Assembly: GCA_900551225.1 (NCBI GenBank)
Contig: URUZ01000248.1
Coordinates: 1 to 8,579 of the forward strand
DNA length: 8,579 nucleotides
Source of the DNA: an uncultured Clostridium sp.
Lineage (GTDB): Bacteria; Bacillota; Clostridia; Lachnospirales; Lachnospiraceae
Direction: 5' to 3'
Shown here: one piece after another, positions 1 through 6,924 of the stretch
Layout of the letters: each line of letters opens with the position of its first letter
Position numbering within the stretch: position 1 is the first letter of the stretch
Program-made: the position numbers and the translations under genes
The notes under the pieces: model-generated
Database searches by the model: none
Told to the model about the DNA's origin: nothing
Seen by the model: the letters and a program-made list of their open reading frames with translations, nothing else

Positions 1-2
1 CA

Positions 3-13
3 ATGGGGATTAT
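3..13 (+). repeat. 11-base motif shared by two promoter regions (first copy)
   Basis: ATGGGGATTAT lies 15 bases before the TAAAAT of the metallopeptidase promoter, near where a -35 element would be. It matches exactly the - strand sequence at 6777-6767 ahead of the two-component operon. Confidence 0.35.
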
Positions 14-25
14 TTTGGAATCTTG

Positions 26-34
26 TGGTAAAAT
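26..34 (+). promoter_or_regulatory. Candidate extended -10 promoter of the metallopeptidase gene
   Basis: TGGTAAAAT fits the TGnTATAAT extended -10 form. No good -35 hexamer lies 16-18 bases upstream, which extended -10 promoters tolerate. Transcription would begin near 41, giving a leader of about 40 bases before the ATG at 83. The call is inference from pattern only. Confidence 0.45.
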
Positions 35-82
35 AAAGATATCTGCGCTGCTGTGCAGCAGGAAAATGTCGAAGGAGAGATT

Positions 83-2185
83 ATGAAAAAACATATAAAA
101 TTTACCGGTCTGTTTGTATTGGTCTGTGTGCTGGCCTGCGCGTCTGCTGTGACAGGCTGTAAAAAGAAGGGGACGGAGCCGGAGGCTGCCGAGGGAGGCG
201 CCGCGGCAGCGGAGCGCGTGCGCCTGGAGGATGATTACTATGAGGCCGTCAATGGGGAACTGCTTAAGCAGAAGGAGATTCCCCCGGATTCCTACGGCTG
301 GAACTGGTTCTACGAGCTCAGCAGGGATGGGGAGCAGGTGAAGGAGGAGATCGTATCCCAGGTGACGGACGAGAACAGCCGCTATGAGGACGGCACCGAT
401 GAGCAGAAGATCAGGGATCTGTACCGGACGGCCATGGATATGGAAGGGCGCAGGGCTGTGGGGCTGGGCGGCCTGAAGCCGTGGCTGGACCGGATCAATG
501 GGTCCCGGGATATCCAGGAGTATGCGGAGTCTGTAGCCGCATTTTTAAGAGAAACAGGAGATTACAGCCTGCTGAAGATTTTTGCGGCCAGCGATTTAGA
601 AGACAGCGGCGTCTACTCCTGGTATCTGTCCGGCCCTGATCTGGGGCTGGGCAAGGAGACCCTGGAGGACCCCGGACAGGAGGCGCTGGTGGAACAGTAT
701 CAGGAATACGTGAGCCGCCTTCTGGCCTGCGCGGCCGGCCTGGAGGAGCCTCCGTCCCATCTGTGCCTGGCGGGGGCAGCGGAGACGACCCCGCAGCTGG
801 ATGCGGAGGACAGCCCCTATGACCGGGCGGCGGCTGAGATTGTGGGTTTTCAGAAGGATATGGCCGCCGCCGCCCTGCCTCTGGCAGAGCAGTGGAATCC
901 TGAGAAGATCGGCAACTATTACACCACTGAGGATATCCAGGATCTGCTGGCCAATCTGGATGTGAAGGCTGTCCTAAGCGCAGCGGGTATGAATGAGGAT
1001 GTGGACCGGATGATCGTTATGGAGCCGGAGCTGCTGAAACAGGTCAACAGCCGTCTGACAGAGGACAATCTGAAACTGCTGAAGAATTATACCTCTTTCT
1101 GCATTCTCCAGGATTTCGCGCCCTATCTGACCCCTGAGATCCGGGATACGGTTATATCCTGGAGAAATGAGCAGAATGGGATTCAGGAGATACGGCCGGA
1201 TCAGAAGCTGGCCCTGTCCATACTGGAGAGCAAGCTGGGCTTTGAGATGGGGAAACTCTACGTCGAGCAGACATTTTCCAGCCAGGACAAGGCAGCGGTG
1301 GAGAACATGGTGCAGGAGCTGAAGAACGTGTACCGGGAACGCATTTCCCAGATGGAGTGGATGGGCGATGATACCAAGGAGGCAGCCGGAAGGAAGCTGG
1401 AGAGCATGACCGTCAAGGTGGGCTATCCGGACATCTGGCCCCAGGATCACAGCCAGGTGAAGATTCTGCCACCGGAGAAGGGAGGCAGCCTCATCGACAA
1501 TGTGCTGGCTCTGAAACGGGCGGAGACGGACGCCGCCTGGCGGAAGGCAGAGGAGCCGGTGGACCGCAGCCAATGGGAGATGACGCCCCAGACAGTCAAC
1601 GCCTACTACAATCCGGCCAACAATGAGATCGTATTCCCGGCAGGAATCCTGCAGCCGCCCTACTATGACAGGGAAGCCTCCCACGCCTCCAATATGGGAG
1701 GGATCGGCATGGTGATCGCCCACGAAATGAGCCACGCATTTGATGATATGGGCGCCCAGTATGATGAGAAGGGGAATTACAACATGTGGTGGAGCCAGGA
1801 AGATTTTGACAGTTTCCAAAAACTGGGAGAAAAAGTGGCCGCCTACTACAACAGGCAGGAAGGCGTGGGCGGGCGCAGTATCAACGGGGAACAGACACTG
1901 GGGGAGAACATTGCGGACCTGGGCGCTCTGAACTGTGTCACCGCCCAGGTGGGTGACGACCCGGAACAGCTGAGAGAGCTGTTCCAAAGGTATGCGGTGA
2001 TCTGGGCTGAGAAGCTGACTGAGAAGGCGCAGCTGGACAGGCTGAACACGGATGTGCACTCCCCGGGCAAGGTGAGGGTCAATGCTGTGCTCCGCTGCAC
2101 GGATGCTTTCTACAGAGCTTACCCGGAGATCAAGGACGGGGATGGGATGTACCTGGCGCCTGAGGACCGGGCCGGAATCTGGTAA
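83..2185 (+). CDS. M13 (neprilysin/PepO) family zinc metallopeptidase, secreted lipoprotein
   Basis: This 700-residue protein is an M13 endopeptidase, a family that cuts oligopeptides with one zinc ion, here outside the membrane. The start at 83 follows a GAAGGAGAG ribosome site; an in-frame ATG at 53 lacks one and would precede the signal peptide with ten polar residues. Residues 1-26 form a lipoprotein signal (basic start, hydrophobic core, lipobox VTGC, Cys26 lipidated). The M13 N-terminal domain begins near residue 50 (YYEAVNGELL). The catalytic domain carries NAYYNP (506-511), the zinc site HEMSH (547-551, His547, Glu548, His551), the third zinc ligand Glu608 in ENIAD (608-612), DVHSPG near the C-terminus and a final IW. 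All catalytic residues are present, so it should be active. Its substrate cannot be read from sequence. The family's usual GHE is AHE here, a mild change. The next gene starts 28 bases downstream, so the two are probably co-transcribed. Confidence 0.96.
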   Translation: MKKHIKFTGLFVLVCVLACASAVTGCKKKGTEPEAAEGGAAAAERVRLEDDYYEAVNGELLKQKEIPPDSYGWNWFYELSRDGEQVKEEIVSQVTDENSRYEDGTDEQKIRDLYRTAMDMEGRRAVGLGGLKPWLDRINGSRDIQEYAESVAAFLRETGDYSLLKIFAASDLEDSGVYSWYLSGPDLGLGKETLEDPGQEALVEQYQEYVSRLLACAAGLEEPPSHLCLAGAAETTPQLDAEDSPYDRAAAEIVGFQKDMAAAALPLAEQWNPEKIGNYYTTEDIQDLLANLDVKAVLSAAGMNEDVDRMIVMEPELLKQVNSRLTEDNLKLLKNYTSFCILQDFAPYLTPEIRDTVISWRNEQNGIQEIRPDQKLALSILESKLGFEMGKLYVEQTFSSQDKAAVENMVQELKNVYRERISQMEWMGDDTKEAAGRKLESMTVKVGYPDIWPQDHSQVKILPPEKGGSLIDNVLALKRAETDAAWRKAEEPVDRSQWEMTPQTVNAYYNPANNEIVFPAGILQPPYYDREASHASNMGGIGMVIAHEMSHAFDDMGAQYDEKGNYNMWWSQEDFDSFQKLGEKVAAYYNRQEGVGGRSINGEQTLGENIADLGALNCVTAQVGDDPEQLRELFQRYAVIWAEKLTEKAQLDRLNTDVHSPGKVRVNAVLRCTDAFYRAYPEIKDGDGMYLAPEDRAGIW

Positions 2186-2213
2186 TAGAATAAAGACAAA
2201 AGAGGATATGGAG

Positions 2214-2567
2214 ATGGATTTTTACAGAAGAGTTGGAATGGTGTGCCGCCAGGTACCTGAGGGCAGGGTGGCCACCTACGGCCAGATCGCACTGCTGTGC
2301 GGTAAGCCGCGGAATGCGAGGCAGGTGGGCTATGCCCTGAGCCGGAACCTGGCGGGGGAGGTCCCTGCCTTCCGGGTGGTCAACAGCCAGGGGTATTTAA
2401 GCGGCGCGGAGTCCTTTGCCCGCCCGGATACACAGAGAAAGCTGCTGCGCCGGGACGGTGTGAAGGTGTCCGCCGACGGCAGGGTGGATCTAAAGGTGTA
2501 TGGCTGGAGGAATACCATGGATGAGGCTCTGTTTCTGCGGGCCAGGTTTGAGGAGGAAGGGATTTGA
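2214..2567 (+). CDS. MGMT-fold alkyltransferase-like (ATL) protein lacking the active-site cysteine
   Basis: This 117-residue protein matches the DNA-binding C-terminal domain of O6-alkylguanine-DNA alkyltransferase. Conserved parts are EGRVATYGQIA (16-26), whose Tyr22 corresponds to human Tyr114, the Arg finger Arg36 (human Arg128) in ARQVGYAL, and the tail DGRVDLKVYGW. The signature PCHRV is PAFRV here (51-55), so the alkyl-accepting Cys is Ala and the next His is Phe. It therefore cannot remove alkyl groups by the normal reaction. ATL proteins of this kind, which have Trp or Ala at the Cys position, bind alkylated guanine and flag it for nucleotide excision repair; a similar role here is inference. 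I chose ATG 2214 because AGAGGA (2201-2206) lies seven bases before it; the in-frame ATG at 2208 is too close to that site. The frame stays open upstream inside the peptidase gene, but that part does not resemble the family. It is probably in an operon with the peptidase, a link I cannot explain functionally. Confidence 0.9.
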   Translation: MDFYRRVGMVCRQVPEGRVATYGQIALLCGKPRNARQVGYALSRNLAGEVPAFRVVNSQGYLSGAESFARPDTQRKLLRRDGVKVSADGRVDLKVYGWRNTMDEALFLRARFEEEGI

Positions 2568-2576
2568 TTCCTGTAT

Positions 2577-2604
2577 TTGAAATGTCCGTGGATTGATGTA
2601 TAAT
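2577..2604 (+). promoter_or_regulatory. Sigma-A type promoter for the 220-residue lipoprotein gene
   Basis: TTGAAA (2577-2582), a 16-base spacer and a perfect TATAAT (2599-2604) form the best-matching housekeeping promoter in the window. It starts ten bases after the ATL stop codon, and transcription would start near 2611, about 26 bases before the ATG at 2637. No terminator is visible between the ATL stop and this promoter, so read-through from upstream may add to expression. Confidence 0.7.
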
Positions 2605-2636
2605 GGGAAGAAATTGGATAAAGAGGAGATATAAGT

Positions 2637-3299
2637 ATGAAATGTGCTAAAATGCTGAGACGCCTGATGCTGCCCGCACTGGCGGCCATGACAGCGGCGG
2701 CCCTCTCTGCCTGCGGACAGCAGCCGGAGAAGAAGGCTGACCCACAGGCATTTATAAAGGAAGAAGGGGTCCGGCTGACGGAGAAGATGGGGAAGCTGGC
2801 AGCCAGCGACGAGTACCTGAAGGTTATTGGGATTCCGGGGACTCTGGAGGACCAGGCCAAGGCCATCGGCATTCAGGATTACAGCGTCCCGGAGGCCGTG
2901 TACACCCTGAACATCACTGATATCACGGCCAACCGGCTTCTGGGCCAGGGCCAGGAGCCGGAGGAGCTGTCCCCGGAGATTGCAGAGGAGATTCACTGGA
3001 GGCTGAACGCCGCGTTTTACGCCAACCTCATCAACGGCGCCCAGGGCGCGGAGACCATAGCCACGGTCACGGTACTGACCTGCCGCCAGGATTATCCGGA
3101 GCCGGCCCAGTGGCCGGGGGATACCCTGCTGATCTTGCAGTACGGAGGCGGTTACTCCAGCCTGGTGTCCTTCATGACGTCGGGCGAGGGCATCATTGAG
3201 GCCAACGCCTCCTTTGTGATGACCGGGGAGGAGGATGTGGTGGAACAGCTCTGCGCGTTCCTATCCATGGAGCCGTCCATGTTTAAGAAGATGGAGTGA
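2637..3299 (+). CDS. Putative lipoprotein of unknown function
   Basis: This 220-residue protein begins with a lipoprotein signal peptide: basic residues to Arg9, a hydrophobic stretch 10-24 and the lipobox LSAC with Cys26 as the lipidation site. It should therefore be anchored on the outer face of the membrane. The mature part is acidic and soluble-looking, with no further membrane segment. It starts with a charged, probably helical stretch (about 30-60) and continues into a mixed region containing AVYTLNITDI and, later, hydrophobic strand-like pieces (TIATVTVLTC, DTLLILQYGG) that suggest an alpha/beta domain. I recognise no family or catalytic motif. The ATG at 2637 follows AGGAG (2624-2628) with an eight-base gap, and the gene has its own promoter. 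Its last 17 bases overlap the end of the histidine kinase gene on the other strand. It could be a ligand-binding partner of that sensor, but only adjacency supports this. Confidence 0.88.
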   Translation: MKCAKMLRRLMLPALAAMTAAALSACGQQPEKKADPQAFIKEEGVRLTEKMGKLAASDEYLKVIGIPGTLEDQAKAIGIQDYSVPEAVYTLNITDITANRLLGQGQEPEELSPEIAEEIHWRLNAAFYANLINGAQGAETIATVTVLTCRQDYPEPAQWPGDTLLILQYGGGYSSLVSFMTSGEGIIEANASFVMTGEEDVVEQLCAFLSMEPSMFKKME

Positions 3300-5145
3300 C
3301 GGGCAGGGACTCCGTCTCATCCAGGCCGCCATGCATGGCCGGGAGCCGCACTGTCACCTCAGTGCCCTGGCCGGGGCGGCTGGTGAAGGAGAGGCCGTAG
3401 GCTGCCCCATACAGGATTTTCAGGCGGAGGTTGGTATTGTATATGCCGATATGCTGCTTTCCGCCATCCAGCAGGGTCTCCAGCTTCTCAGAAGGAATCC
3501 CGGCTCCGTCGTCAGAGATCATAAATACCATATCCGTACCTTCCATCCAGCCGGTCAGCAGTATGCTGCCGGTTTTTTCTTCTTTCATCATGATACCGTG
3601 GAGCAGGGCATTCTCAATAATAGGCTGGAAGGTCAGTTTGGGGATGGTGTAGCCGTACAGCTCCTCCTGCACATCCACCACCAGGCTGACGCAGTCGTCA
3701 AACCGCATGTTCTGCAGCTGCATGTACAGGGACACATGTTCCAGCTCATCCTCAATGGTATTCACCAGCTCTTTTTTGCTCAGGGTCAGCTTGTAGAAGC
3801 GGGACAGGGCCTGGATGGCCCTGGTGACCTCCTCCTTGCGGCCTGTCTGGGACAGCCAGTTGATCATATCCAGGGTATTGTAGAGGAAATGCGGGTTGAT
3901 CTGGGCCTGAAGGGCCCTGAATTCTGCTTTCCGCAGCCCCTCGGCGGCCTGTTCCTGGCTGTCCATCAGCCGGTTGATCTCCCCGGTCATGTAGTTGTAG
4001 GTATCTGTCAGGATTCCGATCTCATCCCACCCGGTGCAGGTCGGTTTCATGGGTTTCGGACGCCCGGTCCGAACGGTTTCCATCTGGTAGGCCACAGCGA
4101 TGATGCGGTCTGCGATGGAGTTGGACAGCAGCAGGGCGATGAACAGGGCCAGCATCACGAACAGCAGGTAGAGCAGGATGAAGCGGAGCATCAGCCAGTT
4201 TCCTGAGTCTGTGATATGGCTGGCCGGCAGGATGGAGACCATGTACCAGTCTGATCCGTGGATGGGAAAATAGGCGCTGTATGCATTGCCCGGATCATAG
4301 CTTACAATGCTGTATTCCTCAGCATTTCCCAGGCGTGAGGACAGGTTGTCATAGGGAGTGAAGTATAGGGCGGCCAGATCAGGGTCTGAGGCGGACACCT
4401 GGATATTCTGCTCACTGACAATATAGGCCGCCTCATCCTGGACGGAGGAGTTCAAGTCCAGCACCTCCTTCACCGCCTTCTCGTTGAAGTATACGGCCAC
4501 GTAAGCCGCGGCCCTGGGATACCCGGACCAGTCTGACCCTGTGCGCACATAAGGGATTCTGGTGATCACAGCCAGATCCCCGCAGAAACCTGCCTCCCCT
4601 GCGGACAGAAGCTCACCGGGACAGAGCAGCCGGTCCTCATCGGAAGTCGAGATGTAGCTGAGCCAGGGACTCCGGACAGAGGACATGGGCATGAACAGGG
4701 TCTGATCCACGGGGTTATACTGGTGCAGCTCGGGGTAGGTGTAGTCATCATAATAGATGCGGATGCCTGTGATGACGGAGTGGTCGATCAGGTTGGAGGC
4801 CAGCAGGTACAGGCTGTCCACCCTGCCGGTTTCGGGCCTGTAAAAACCGGCTCCCTCCAGCGTCACATTGAACAGTCCGCGGACCAGGCCGGTGCCCTCC
4901 ACCACCTCGCTGGCGTGGGTCACATCCTCCACCAGGCGCTCAAGGGAATTCACCGTCTGGGCGGACAGGGCCTGCTCGGAGCGGATGGTGTCGTCCAGCA
5001 CAATACCATAGAGGCGCACGAACAAAAATCCTGTGACCACGGCGGTTGGCAGAAGCAGCAGGATGGTGTGGGAGATGATCAGTTTGCTCTTTAAACGCAG
5101 GTTGTAGGTATAATTGTGGAGCAGGCTTGTAAAAGGGTTTTTCAT
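3283..5145 (-). CDS. YesM-type sensor histidine kinase (His_kinase + HATPase_c), membrane bound
   Basis: This 620-residue sensor kinase autophosphorylates on histidine and passes phosphate to the response regulator encoded just upstream. A first membrane segment lies at about 22-48, an extracellular sensing region at about 49-310 and a second membrane segment at about 318-340, followed by a HAMP-like linker. The phospho-acceptor is His419 in QINPHFLYN, the hallmark of the YesM/LytS-like kinase class. The ATP-binding domain shows the N box IENALLHG (Asn512), the G1 box DDGAG (545-549), HIGIYN (565-570) and GQGTEV (from 592). All key residues are present. The extracellular region is of the size of a double Cache domain, but I cannot confirm the fold or name a ligand. 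The start codon overlaps the regulator's stop as ATGA, with GGGAG about 11 bases upstream, so translation is probably coupled. Relatives usually respond to oligosaccharides beside ABC transporter genes, none of which lies in this window. Confidence 0.95.
   Translation of the reverse strand: MKNPFTSLLHNYTYNLRLKSKLIISHTILLLLPTAVVTGFLFVRLYGIVLDDTIRSEQALSAQTVNSLERLVEDVTHASEVVEGTGLVRGLFNVTLEGAGFYRPETGRVDSLYLLASNLIDHSVITGIRIYYDDYTYPELHQYNPVDQTLFMPMSSVRSPWLSYISTSDEDRLLCPGELLSAGEAGFCGDLAVITRIPYVRTGSDWSGYPRAAAYVAVYFNEKAVKEVLDLNSSVQDEAAYIVSEQNIQVSASDPDLAALYFTPYDNLSSRLGNAEEYSIVSYDPGNAYSAYFPIHGSDWYMVSILPASHITDSGNWLMLRFILLYLLFVMLALFIALLLSNSIADRIIAVAYQMETVRTGRPKPMKPTCTGWDEIGILTDTYNYMTGEINRLMDSQEQAAEGLRKAEFRALQAQINPHFLYNTLDMINWLSQTGRKEEVTRAIQALSRFYKLTLSKKELVNTIEDELEHVSLYMQLQNMRFDDCVSLVVDVQEELYGYTIPKLTFQPIIENALLHGIMMKEEKTGSILLTGWMEGTDMVFMISDDGAGIPSEKLETLLDGGKQHIGIYNTNLRLKILYGAAYGLSFTSRPGQGTEVTVRLPAMHGGLDETESLPVTPSS
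3289..3317. terminator. Weak hairpin at the overlapping 3' ends of two convergent genes
   Basis: AGATGGAGT (3289-3297) and ACTCCGTCT (3309-3317) can form a nine-pair stem, one pair G-T, with an 11-base loop. The hairpin covers the lipoprotein stop codon and the last sense codons of the kinase gene. Toward the - strand it is followed by a short pyrimidine-rich TCTTCTT; toward the + strand there is no T-run. It may slow or end transcription from either side, but it is weaker than a standard intrinsic terminator, and an alternative GACGG/CCGTC pairing competes with it. Confidence 0.3.
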
Positions 5146-6698
5146 TGCAACATTTTCTCCCGGTATTCTGATGGGGACAGGCCCACAATCTTTTTGAAGG
5201 TTTTGCTGTAGTAGTTGCCGTCGCTGTAGCCCACCTTTGAGGAAATGTCCGCGATTTTAAAACGGGGGTCCCCCAGCAGCTGTTTGGACATTTTGATGCG
5301 GTAGTCCGTGAGATACTGGTTCAGGGTCTGGCCGGTTTCATTTTTAAACAGGGTGCATACATAGCTGGAGGAAAGGCGGACATACTGGCTCACATCCGGG
5401 ACGGACAGGGTGGGGATGGGGTAATTCTTGTGGAGAAACTCCTTGACCTGGAATACCACGGGATTCTCCCCGCTGCCCTGGCTCAGGCGTTCAAAATACA
5501 GGCGGACCTTGTCCGTAAGCAGCTGATGCAGGTGGGATAAAGTGGCGCAGCCGGTGACGCTCTCCCAGATGGATTCCGGGTTCAGGCTGTCCCGCCCCCA
5601 CAGCGACATATGGTTGATCAGCCCGTTTTCATCCAGCTTGCCCAGGTATTTATAATAGAGGTCCCGGACCTGGCTGGGAGTCATGGCAAAGCTTAAGTGG
5701 ATGGAGCGGTACAGTGTTTCCGCGGCCTTTAAAGCCTGGTCCTGCTGTTTGTCCGTGAGGGCCACGCAGAAGTCCATAAACACATCCGCAGGCGGGGTGG
5801 GAAGGACCTCGCTGTCCGTGGGCAGCAGTTCACTGTCCCGCTCATAGAAAAAGCTGTGTCCCAGAAGATCCCAGGCCTTCTGGCTGGAGAAGGCTGCGCG
5901 CTGGAATCCGCAGACCACGGGCCCCCTTGCAATGAAAAAGTGGCAGACGCCCTGGAAACCGTCCGCCAGCAGACGGCTGCAGCTCTTAAGCGCAGATTCC
6001 TCCGGCCGTGAGGCGCTGTAGAGATGAATCACAATGTAGCGGTCCGCCCGGAACATGTACACCTGGGAAATGCCCAGGCGGCCGATATGCTCCACAAATC
6101 GTTCCTGCAGCTTATCCATGGTATCACTGGGCAGCACTGATAAAGGGGTCAGGCAGTCTATGATCATGGTGGAAAAGTAGGTGGCGGCAGTCATGGGCAG
6201 TCCCAGGGATTCGATGAGGGACTGGATTTCACCGGATGAAGAGCGCTCAGGCTCCATCAGCAGCGTGGCCAGATGGCTCTGCTGTTCCTTGGCGTGCAGG
6301 CGCGCCATGCTGCTGCGGCTGTGGAGCTCTATGCAGTTCTGGGCGGCCTTCTTAAGTGCGGCGTCCAGCTCCTGGATATCCAGCGGTTTCTCCACATATT
6401 CCACGGCTTTAAGCTTGATGGCGGCTTTCAGGTATTCCTTGTCGGAGTAGGCGCTCATGAATATGACGGCAGTGTCGGGCTGTTTTTCCAGCAGCAGCTC
6501 CACCATCTGGACACCGTTCATCCTCGGCATCCGCACATCGGTGAGCACAATGTCCGGCTTCTCCCTCAGGGCCAGTTCCAGACCGTGGATGCCGTCGTCA
6601 GCCAGCAGCACCTGGCTGATGGACAGGGAATCCAGGTCCAGGCTGCTGCGGATGCCTTCACGTGTGAGTTTTTCGTCGTCTGCAATCAGTAGTTTCAT
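5142..6698 (-). CDS. YesN-type response regulator, receiver plus AraC-family DNA-binding domain
   Basis: This 518-residue transcription regulator is the partner of the following sensor kinase. The receiver domain (about 1-120) has the acidic pair Asp7/Asp8, the phosphorylated Asp54 in LTDVRMP, Ser82 and Lys104 in VEKP, so phosphorylation should work. Residues 415-518 form an AraC-type domain with two helix-turn-helix units; the second contains KIADISSKVGYSDGNYYSK and ends GLSPSEYR. The middle region (about 130-410) has no motif I recognise; many YesN proteins have a similarly divergent linker domain. The ATG at 6698 is preceded on its strand by AAGGAGG (6715-6709) with a ten-base gap. The gene is first in a two-gene operon and overlaps the kinase by four bases. 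Targets are unknown; the inverted repeats upstream of its own start are candidates for autoregulation. Confidence 0.96.
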   Translation of the reverse strand: MKLLIADDEKLTREGIRSSLDLDSLSISQVLLADDGIHGLELALREKPDIVLTDVRMPRMNGVQMVELLLEKQPDTAVIFMSAYSDKEYLKAAIKLKAVEYVEKPLDIQELDAALKKAAQNCIELHSRSSMARLHAKEQQSHLATLLMEPERSSSGEIQSLIESLGLPMTAATYFSTMIIDCLTPLSVLPSDTMDKLQERFVEHIGRLGISQVYMFRADRYIVIHLYSASRPEESALKSCSRLLADGFQGVCHFFIARGPVVCGFQRAAFSSQKAWDLLGHSFFYERDSELLPTDSEVLPTPPADVFMDFCVALTDKQQDQALKAAETLYRSIHLSFAMTPSQVRDLYYKYLGKLDENGLINHMSLWGRDSLNPESIWESVTGCATLSHLHQLLTDKVRLYFERLSQGSGENPVVFQVKEFLHKNYPIPTLSVPDVSQYVRLSSSYVCTLFKNETGQTLNQYLTDYRIKMSKQLLGDPRFKIADISSKVGYSDGNYYSKTFKKIVGLSPSEYREKMLQ

Positions 6699-6736
6699 GT
6701 TGAAAGGCCTCCTTGGTGCCGGTAAAGTATAGAATC

Positions 6737-6764
6737 ATTTTATCAAGAAATGAGGATAATGCAA
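6737..6764 (-). promoter_or_regulatory. Candidate promoter of the response regulator/kinase operon
   Basis: Read on the - strand, TTGCAT (6764-6759), a 16-base spacer and TAAAAT (6742-6737) form a sigma-A-like promoter. A TG one base before the -10 gives the extended form TGATAAAAT. Transcription would start near 6730, about 32 bases before the regulator ATG and just upstream of its ribosome site. Confidence 0.5.
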
Positions 6765-6766
6765 TG

Positions 6767-6777
6767 ATAATCCCCAT
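6767..6777 (-). repeat. 11-base motif shared by two promoter regions
   Basis: On the - strand this reads ATGGGGATTAT and sits two bases upstream of the TTGCAT hexamer of the regulator promoter. The identical 11 bases occur at 3-13 on the + strand, ahead of the metallopeptidase extended -10. Placement in both cases just upstream of a promoter suggests a common binding site, but two copies alone do not prove it. Confidence 0.35.
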
Positions 6778-6784
6778 AGTGGGG
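6772..6784. repeat. 13-base palindrome CCCCA-TAG-TGGGG
   Basis: Perfect five-base arms (6772-6776 and 6780-6784) flank TAG, about eight bases upstream of the -35 hexamer of the two-component operon. It stands out as a GC block in an AT-rich region and is a candidate operator. It overlaps the shared 11-base motif, so one site may explain both. Confidence 0.35.
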
Positions 6785-6817
6785 GTAAAAACGCAATATA
6801 ATACAGTGTTTCTAAAA

Positions 6818-6855
6818 ATTTTACCATGGAAACAAAAGGGCCGGGCTGGTAAAAT
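6818..6855. repeat. 9-base inverted repeat formed by two facing-away extended -10 elements
   Basis: ATTTTACCA (6818-6826) and TGGTAAAAT (6847-6855) are perfect inverted copies separated by 20 bases. Each arm, read outward, is an extended -10 element (TGGTAAAAT), the left arm facing the two-component operon and the right arm facing the HPr-like gene. It could be a pair of divergent promoters whose polymerases would exclude each other, or a protein binding site. Confidence 0.45.
6827..6855 (+). promoter_or_regulatory. Candidate promoter of the HPr-like gene
   Basis: TGGAAA (6827-6832), a 17-base spacer and TAAAAT (6850-6855), with TG at 6847-6848 making an extended -10, point to the HPr-like gene. 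The leader would be about 60 bases. The -35 is poor, so the call rests mainly on the extended -10. Confidence 0.45.
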
Positions 6856-6924
6856 ATTCATATAGAACATGTAAATTACAATACTAAAGAATATAAAGCA
6901 TAAGATACGGAGGAGGAAATGAAT

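Noticed and set aside
974..2059. Long open frame of 361 codons on the - strand opposite the metallopeptidase
   Set aside because: The opposite strand encodes a complete M13 catalytic domain with all motifs. The antisense translation is His/Leu-rich with no domain, as expected from GC-rich codon bias, and it lacks a ribosome site.
2082..2213. N-terminal extension of the ATL-like gene into the peptidase gene
   Set aside because: The extra residues do not resemble the MGMT family, the region codes for the conserved peptidase C-terminus in another frame, and the ribosome site lies at 2201-2206.
3235..4206. Open frame of 323 codons on the + strand opposite the histidine kinase
   Set aside because: It mirrors the kinase domains, is rich in Gln, His and Gly, and starts inside the lipoprotein gene without a ribosome site. 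It is a shadow.
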